Source: Helichrysum umbraculigerum (Eukaryota > Streptophyta > Magnoliopsida > Asterales > Asteraceae). From it: 64,000 nt of DNA. Position 1 is the stretch's first letter; each line of letters begins with the position of its first letter. The stretch covers positions 72,203,837-72,267,836 of the forward strand of contig CATIUR010000004.1 in assembly GCA_949592205.1 (NCBI GenBank), in the 5' to 3' direction. Position numbers and translations under genes: made by a program. Shown one piece after another: positions 60,019-64,000 of this stretch. A model generated the notes under the pieces. The model did no database searches. It had not been told where the DNA came from and worked only from the letters and a program-made list of their open reading frames with translations.

Positions 60019-60028
60019 AAGGGGAGAA
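60019..60028 (+). other. polypurine tract of the nested element
   Basis: AAGGGGAGAA abutting the 3' LTR. Confidence 0.88.
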
Positions 60029-62121
60029 TGTGACACCCGGTCAAAAATGACCCAAATTACCGTCCAAATTTAAACTTTAATTACAAAGTATTAAATAACC
60101 CGAAATGATTATTTAATAATCGCACGTATACAAAACTGGTAGAATGCAGAAACCCAAAATAGAAATTGGTGAAAAACATTTTTAAACAAAGTATTATTAT
60201 TGAGAATAATAAATAAGTACTCCAAAAATTATTCAAATACATTTTTGATACAGAAAACTATCCGTGTATTTCGAGTTAAACTAAGATATATTTTTATATC
60301 TCATTGGAAGTATTTTTATAGAATATTTCAATTATAAACATATACAATAATATTTGGAAAATTATCATATTTAAATATTATACTACATTACGATCGGGTA
60401 CGCAAACATGGGTCTAAAATTACCCACCAACCTCAAATTATTGGAGCCGGATAAACCGACCCCAATAATTCAAAATACACACACCCGCACACTCTCTATC
60501 TCTCGGCTCAATCTCTTTTCTCTCTTTCGGTCCATCATCAAACAACAACAACAACAATATCAACAACAAGATTCATCATCAAAATCATCATCTTGGATCA
60601 TCATCATCATCACCATCGTGTTCATCACCATCAAACTTCATTTTCGGTTCCAAATTTTAATACGTAACAAATTCTCCACGTAATCTTTATGTTTTCGTGT
60701 TTAAAATACATTTATAAGTATGCCTATATGTTCTATAAACTGATTATACCCAAAGATTAGGTTAAAAAGTGGTTTGGGAATGATCTGCACGAACAGGGGC
60801 TGGATTCCCCAGGGATCCGGCGGATTCCCAAGGGATCCGGCGGATCAGGTGCTGGATTCCCAAGGGATCCGGCGGATTCCCAAGGGATCCGGCGGATCAA
60901 GCGGATTCCCAAGGGATCCGGCGGATCATGTGGATTCCTAAGGGATCCGGCGGATTCCCAAGGGATCCGGCGGATCCAAGCCTAACCAGAACACATTTTT
61001 TTTCACTAAGTATTGATCTTATACACTTACGGATAAATTGTAAACGATACGATACAAGATTTTACAATTATTTTATACGAAACGAACATAATTATATTTT
61101 GGAAATATAATTTCAATCCGACACCAACGAACCGTACATTTTATAAAAACTTCAAACATAAATACGAATCGAATACTTTGGACCTAATCAACCAAACAAA
61201 CAACTATACAAATGAATTACCACGCGAACACTTACAAATATACAACCTTACGTGTTTAGGATACTAGGAGATTACACTTGGTGCACGCGCACACTTTAGG
61301 ATTGCTTGCTCTACAGGTGAGTCTCATGGCCCCTTTTTACTGCTTTACTTTGGGGGAGATGCATTACTTGTTTTACTCGAACACATGTATTTACACACTT
61401 GATTACAAACTGATTTACTGGTATATCGATTGCATGAGATTTATTTAATCCAATGAAGTCCCTTTAATCATAGTCGTCAGTTATGGTCTTAAGCGCGAGT
61501 ACTAGTAAATGGATCCATTAAGACTGACAATCCTCACCCAGGGTAGCACGCACTACCCCGAACATGCAGGTATAAATGGGTGTTTCTTACTCGTTACATA
61601 TGAATGTTTTTGGATTAGCATTCACGAGGGCAAAATCACTGATTGTTAAGCTTCGACTATGGTGCTCATGGCAATATATACGGAAACTATTGCGACTGTG
61701 CAATAATTACTCAATGATTTTACAAGCTGATGTGTTCAAACTTTACTTACTATACACCTGTGAGATTCACCAACCTTTTGGTTGACCTGTTTTAGTAATG
61801 CATTCTCAGGTACACAGCAACAGTAGGGTTGATCAGTACGGATGGCCCAGCAGGATATGCTTTAGTAGCTCGAGTCGCATGCAATTACACATATGAAGAT
61901 TTTACTTGCATTATCTTTTGTATAATGATTATGTACTTAAAATCTAACAAAACAAGTTGCGAACTCATCAATGATGTTTTACTTTTGAAAACTTATGTAT
62001 TAATGTAACATCTTCTACAACGTCTCATTTAGAGTTGTTTGCTTGCACTTTGGGTTTGATTATTGATTAGTCACGCCCCAAAACAGTCGCTTCCGCAAAG
62101 CATTAAATTGGGGGTGTGACA
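60029..62121 (+). repeat. 3' LTR of the nested gag-only element
   Basis: 2093 bp. About 70 bp shorter than the 5' LTR, nearly all of it in the palindrome array (60802-60977). Confidence 0.92.
60802..60977. repeat. GGGATCCGGCGGATTCCC array, short version
   Basis: Same 20-bp-period array as 55213-55457, with about three to four units fewer. Confidence 0.9.
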
Positions 62122-62405
62122 CGACGTCATGGCGACGTCGTGATGACGACATGGCGACGTCGGGTGCGACGACATGGCGACGACATAGCGACGTCGTGTG
62201 CGACGTCATGTGCGACGTCATGGCGACGACATGGCGACGTCGGGTGCGACGACATGGCGACGACATAGCGACGTCGTGTGCGACGTCATGTGCGACGTCG
62301 GGTGCGACGACATGGCGACGACATAGCGACGTCGTGTGTAACGTCATGTGCGACGTCATGGCGACGTCGGGTGCGACGACGTAGCGACGTCGTGTGTAAC
62401 GTCGC
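62122..62405. repeat. GACGTC array of LTR2
   Basis: Longer version of the array at 50018, beginning with the CGACG duplication of the nested element. Confidence 0.85.
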
Positions 62406-63364
62406 AAATCTCCTGGGACTAATGCGACGTTACTGTCTGTTTATCCGAAAATCGAGATTTTTAACCCAAAAACGTTTAGATCTTTCATATAATGACTTGT
62501 AACATGATTGTAAGCTATTATAATGAAATAAAAGTGAAAAGTTAAGTGTTTTCTTACCTAAAAAGTGTTAGATCCGAAAATTTGGTGGAGTTTGAAGATG
62601 AAGATAAAAATGGTGATTTTGAGCTTGAATCCTTGTGTAGATGATGATGATGACGAGTTTGATGATGTTGTGTGTCCGATTTGTTATTGTTTTTGTTGAT
62701 TTTGTGGTTGTTTTTAGTGATTTTTAGATGAGTTTTAGAGAGAGGGAAAGAGTATAGAGAGAGAGATGAGAGGGTTGTGTGTTTTTGGTGGGGGTGAAAA
62801 TGAGATGAAAATGGGGTTTGGGTGGGGGGTTTGGGCTGATTTTTGGGAACCAAAGGGAGGGGGTTTTAGTCCCTAATTGTGATATTTTACCCGTGTTTTG
62901 TTTACCCGATCGTTAAATGTTACCAATATTTTAATTAATAATTAAAAAAATTTTAAATACGCATTTTATTATATTATTAATTGAGATATTTTATAAACAA
63001 TTTCAGTTAAGTTTTTAAATTTTAAACTTTGTTTTATTTTGATTGCACGAAATAAACGTTATTCGTTACGAACTACTTGTAAATATTATCAACATAATAT
63101 TTATTATACGTTAATGTTATTTAATAAATTTCGTTTTATTAAATAAAGTTGTTCACCAACAGCCGTATTTTTCGTCGCGTTTGTTCGGATTGTTTCGTTC
63201 GTATTTATACGATTTTCGATATCTTTAATACTACGCGAAATCACTAGTTGGGGTTTGCTAGACTTACCTCTAAAAGTAGTTGTGAATTCACTCAAAGTAG
63301 GGAATTAGCCTAGAAATGTGTGCTAATTACGTTTACAATTATGTCGAAATTGCGGGGTGTTACA

Positions 63365-63374
63365 TTCTCCCCTC
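63365..63374 (-). other. polypurine tract of the second tandem copy
   Basis: Minus strand GAGGGGAGAA abutting LTR2, identical in position to 51217. Confidence 0.85.
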
Positions 63375-63644
63375 GTTAGAGAAATCTCGTCTCGAGATTT
63401 AAATTCAAGTCGGAGCGCCCGCGGCGTATGTTTTCCGAAAGTCACGTCGTTAACAATAACAATAGTTTGCGTGGCGCTCTAAGTTGCCATAGAGTTTTAA
63501 CAGTTCATGTATACTCGCGGTATAGTTAGTTTAGTCGTGCGTTTGAAAAGTAGTCAACGTTTAACAAGTGGTAGGTTCGAATAGACATTCGAATAATGAA
63601 TCGTTGAAACGTAGTAATAGTTTACTGAGACGTACCATGCTAGA

Positions 63645-64000
63645 TTAGGGGTTCTCTAGCGCGTCCCGTGCACGGATGATGTATGAACGTCCCGGCGCAT
63701 TGGCAGGGCGATTGTTGTTGTTCTGATTGTGGCAGTTGTTGTTGAGTTGTGGGCATTGATTTCGGTAATGCCCCGGTTCACCGCACTCGAAGCACCCGTT
63801 GTTTGTTTGAGGGTTCGGGTTCGTTTTGCAGTTTTGGGCCAAATGCCCCCAGTTCCTGCAGTCCTTGCAGAAGGCGCATTCGCCTGAATGGTGCTTCCCA
63901 CACTTGTCACACTTCGGTTTGTTGCCCAGGTAGGGTTTGGGTCCAGTGTTGGTGATCGCGGCGAAGGCTCGGGCGTTTCCCGGGTTCCTGTCTTGTTGAC
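63645..64000 (-). CDS. partial gag of the second tandem copy
   Basis: C-terminal part of the same gag as at 51497-52693, with both zinc knuckles (second CFECGEPGHYRNQCP), running open to the window edge. At about 63969-63971 it has CGA where the first copy has a TGA stop. It also ends before protease. N-terminal half lies outside the window. Confidence 0.85.
   Translation of the reverse strand, partial: QQDRNPGNARAFAAITNTGPKPYLGNKPKCDKCGKHHSGECAFCKDCRNWGHLAQNCKTNPNPQTNNGCFECGEPGHYRNQCPQLNNNCHNQNNNNRPANAPGRSYIIRARDALENP

Larger units (their letters stand above)
54439..62121 (+). mobile_element. second gag-only gypsy element, nested
   Basis: 7683 bp, plus strand, flanked by the duplication CGACG (54434-54438, 62122-62126). 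LTRs 54439-56601 and 60029-62121 start TGTGACACCCGG and end GGGGGTGTGACA. The internal part (56602-60028) has primer site, a gag pseudogene and a polypurine tract. No protease, RT or integrase frame is present. Its gag is clearly different from the host gag-only element, so two gag-only families coexist here. Confidence 0.9.
53142..63364 (-). repeat. LTR2 of the gag-only element, split by a nested element
   Basis: 53142-54438 and 62122-63364, about 2535 bp without the nested element and its CGACG duplication. It has one hairpin unit fewer than LTR1 and a longer GACGTC array. The nested element entered exactly within a GACG repeat. Confidence 0.9.
48700..64000 (-). mobile_element. gag-only gypsy element in tandem LTR-internal-LTR-internal form
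   Basis: LTR1 48700-51216, internal 51217-53141, LTR2 53142-54438 plus 62122-63364 (split by a nested element), second internal from 63365 to the window edge. LTR ends are TGTAACACCCC ... GGGGTGTTACA. Minus strand. The internal part has primer site, gag and polypurine tract but no protease, RT or integrase. This matches the description of TR-GAG elements (LTR elements with only gag). It is presumably mobilised by enzymes of an autonomous chromovirus. The tandem form suggests unequal recombination between LTRs. Confidence 0.88.

Overview
The window is plant nuclear DNA: split genes with GT-AG introns, very AT-rich spacers and nested LTR retrotransposons. The protein similarities and transposon style suggest a eudicot, plausibly Asteraceae; the family-level assignment is inference. 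Only the first 11 kb is genic.

Genic part (1-11000). A complete 21-exon gene for Mediator subunit 23 (MED23, plus strand, 1318-9224, about 1589 residues by my exon tally) faces a short JAZ/TIFY-type jasmonate repressor gene (minus strand, 9855-10799). The JAZ-like gene has a clear first half of the TIFY domain, a JAZ degron and a Jas motif split by the usual Jas intron. It has lost the second half of TIFY, and a stop codon replaces the terminal Tyr of the Jas PY.

Transposon part (about 11-64 kb). From left to right:
(1) A young, structurally complete Ty3/gypsy chromovirus of Tekay/Del type, 12154-26557, minus strand. It has 3.6 kb LTRs, TSD AAAAC, an intact gag-pol frame and two extra same-strand ORFs between the primer site and gag.
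(2) A two-unit AT-rich repeat with an ATGATGCACCAT minisatellite, about 28.2-31.5 kb.
(3) A solo LTR, 31584-33870, TSD TGGGG.
(4) A SINE-like sequence and a decayed RTE-type LINE, into which a Ty1/copia element (35684-45331, TSD ATAAT, minus strand, coding frames broken) has inserted. One copia LTR itself holds a solo gypsy LTR (35991-38434, TSD ATTCG).
(5) A 5' fragment of a second copia element in the opposite orientation, 46170-about 48336.
(6) A gag-only gypsy derivative arranged LTR-internal-LTR-internal, 48700 to the window end. A second, unrelated gag-only element (54439-62121, TSD CGACG) sits inside its second LTR.

Two themes recur. First, nearly every LTR carries its own array of short CpG-rich palindromes, often with changes in both arms that keep them complementary. 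Second, the gypsy elements also carry tandem small hairpins whose stems vary while the loop stays nearly constant. These structural arrays, the two extra ORFs of the intact chromovirus and the two gag-only elements are the parts most worth a second look. All coordinates, tallies and differences come from reading the sequence by eye; no alignment or database search was run.
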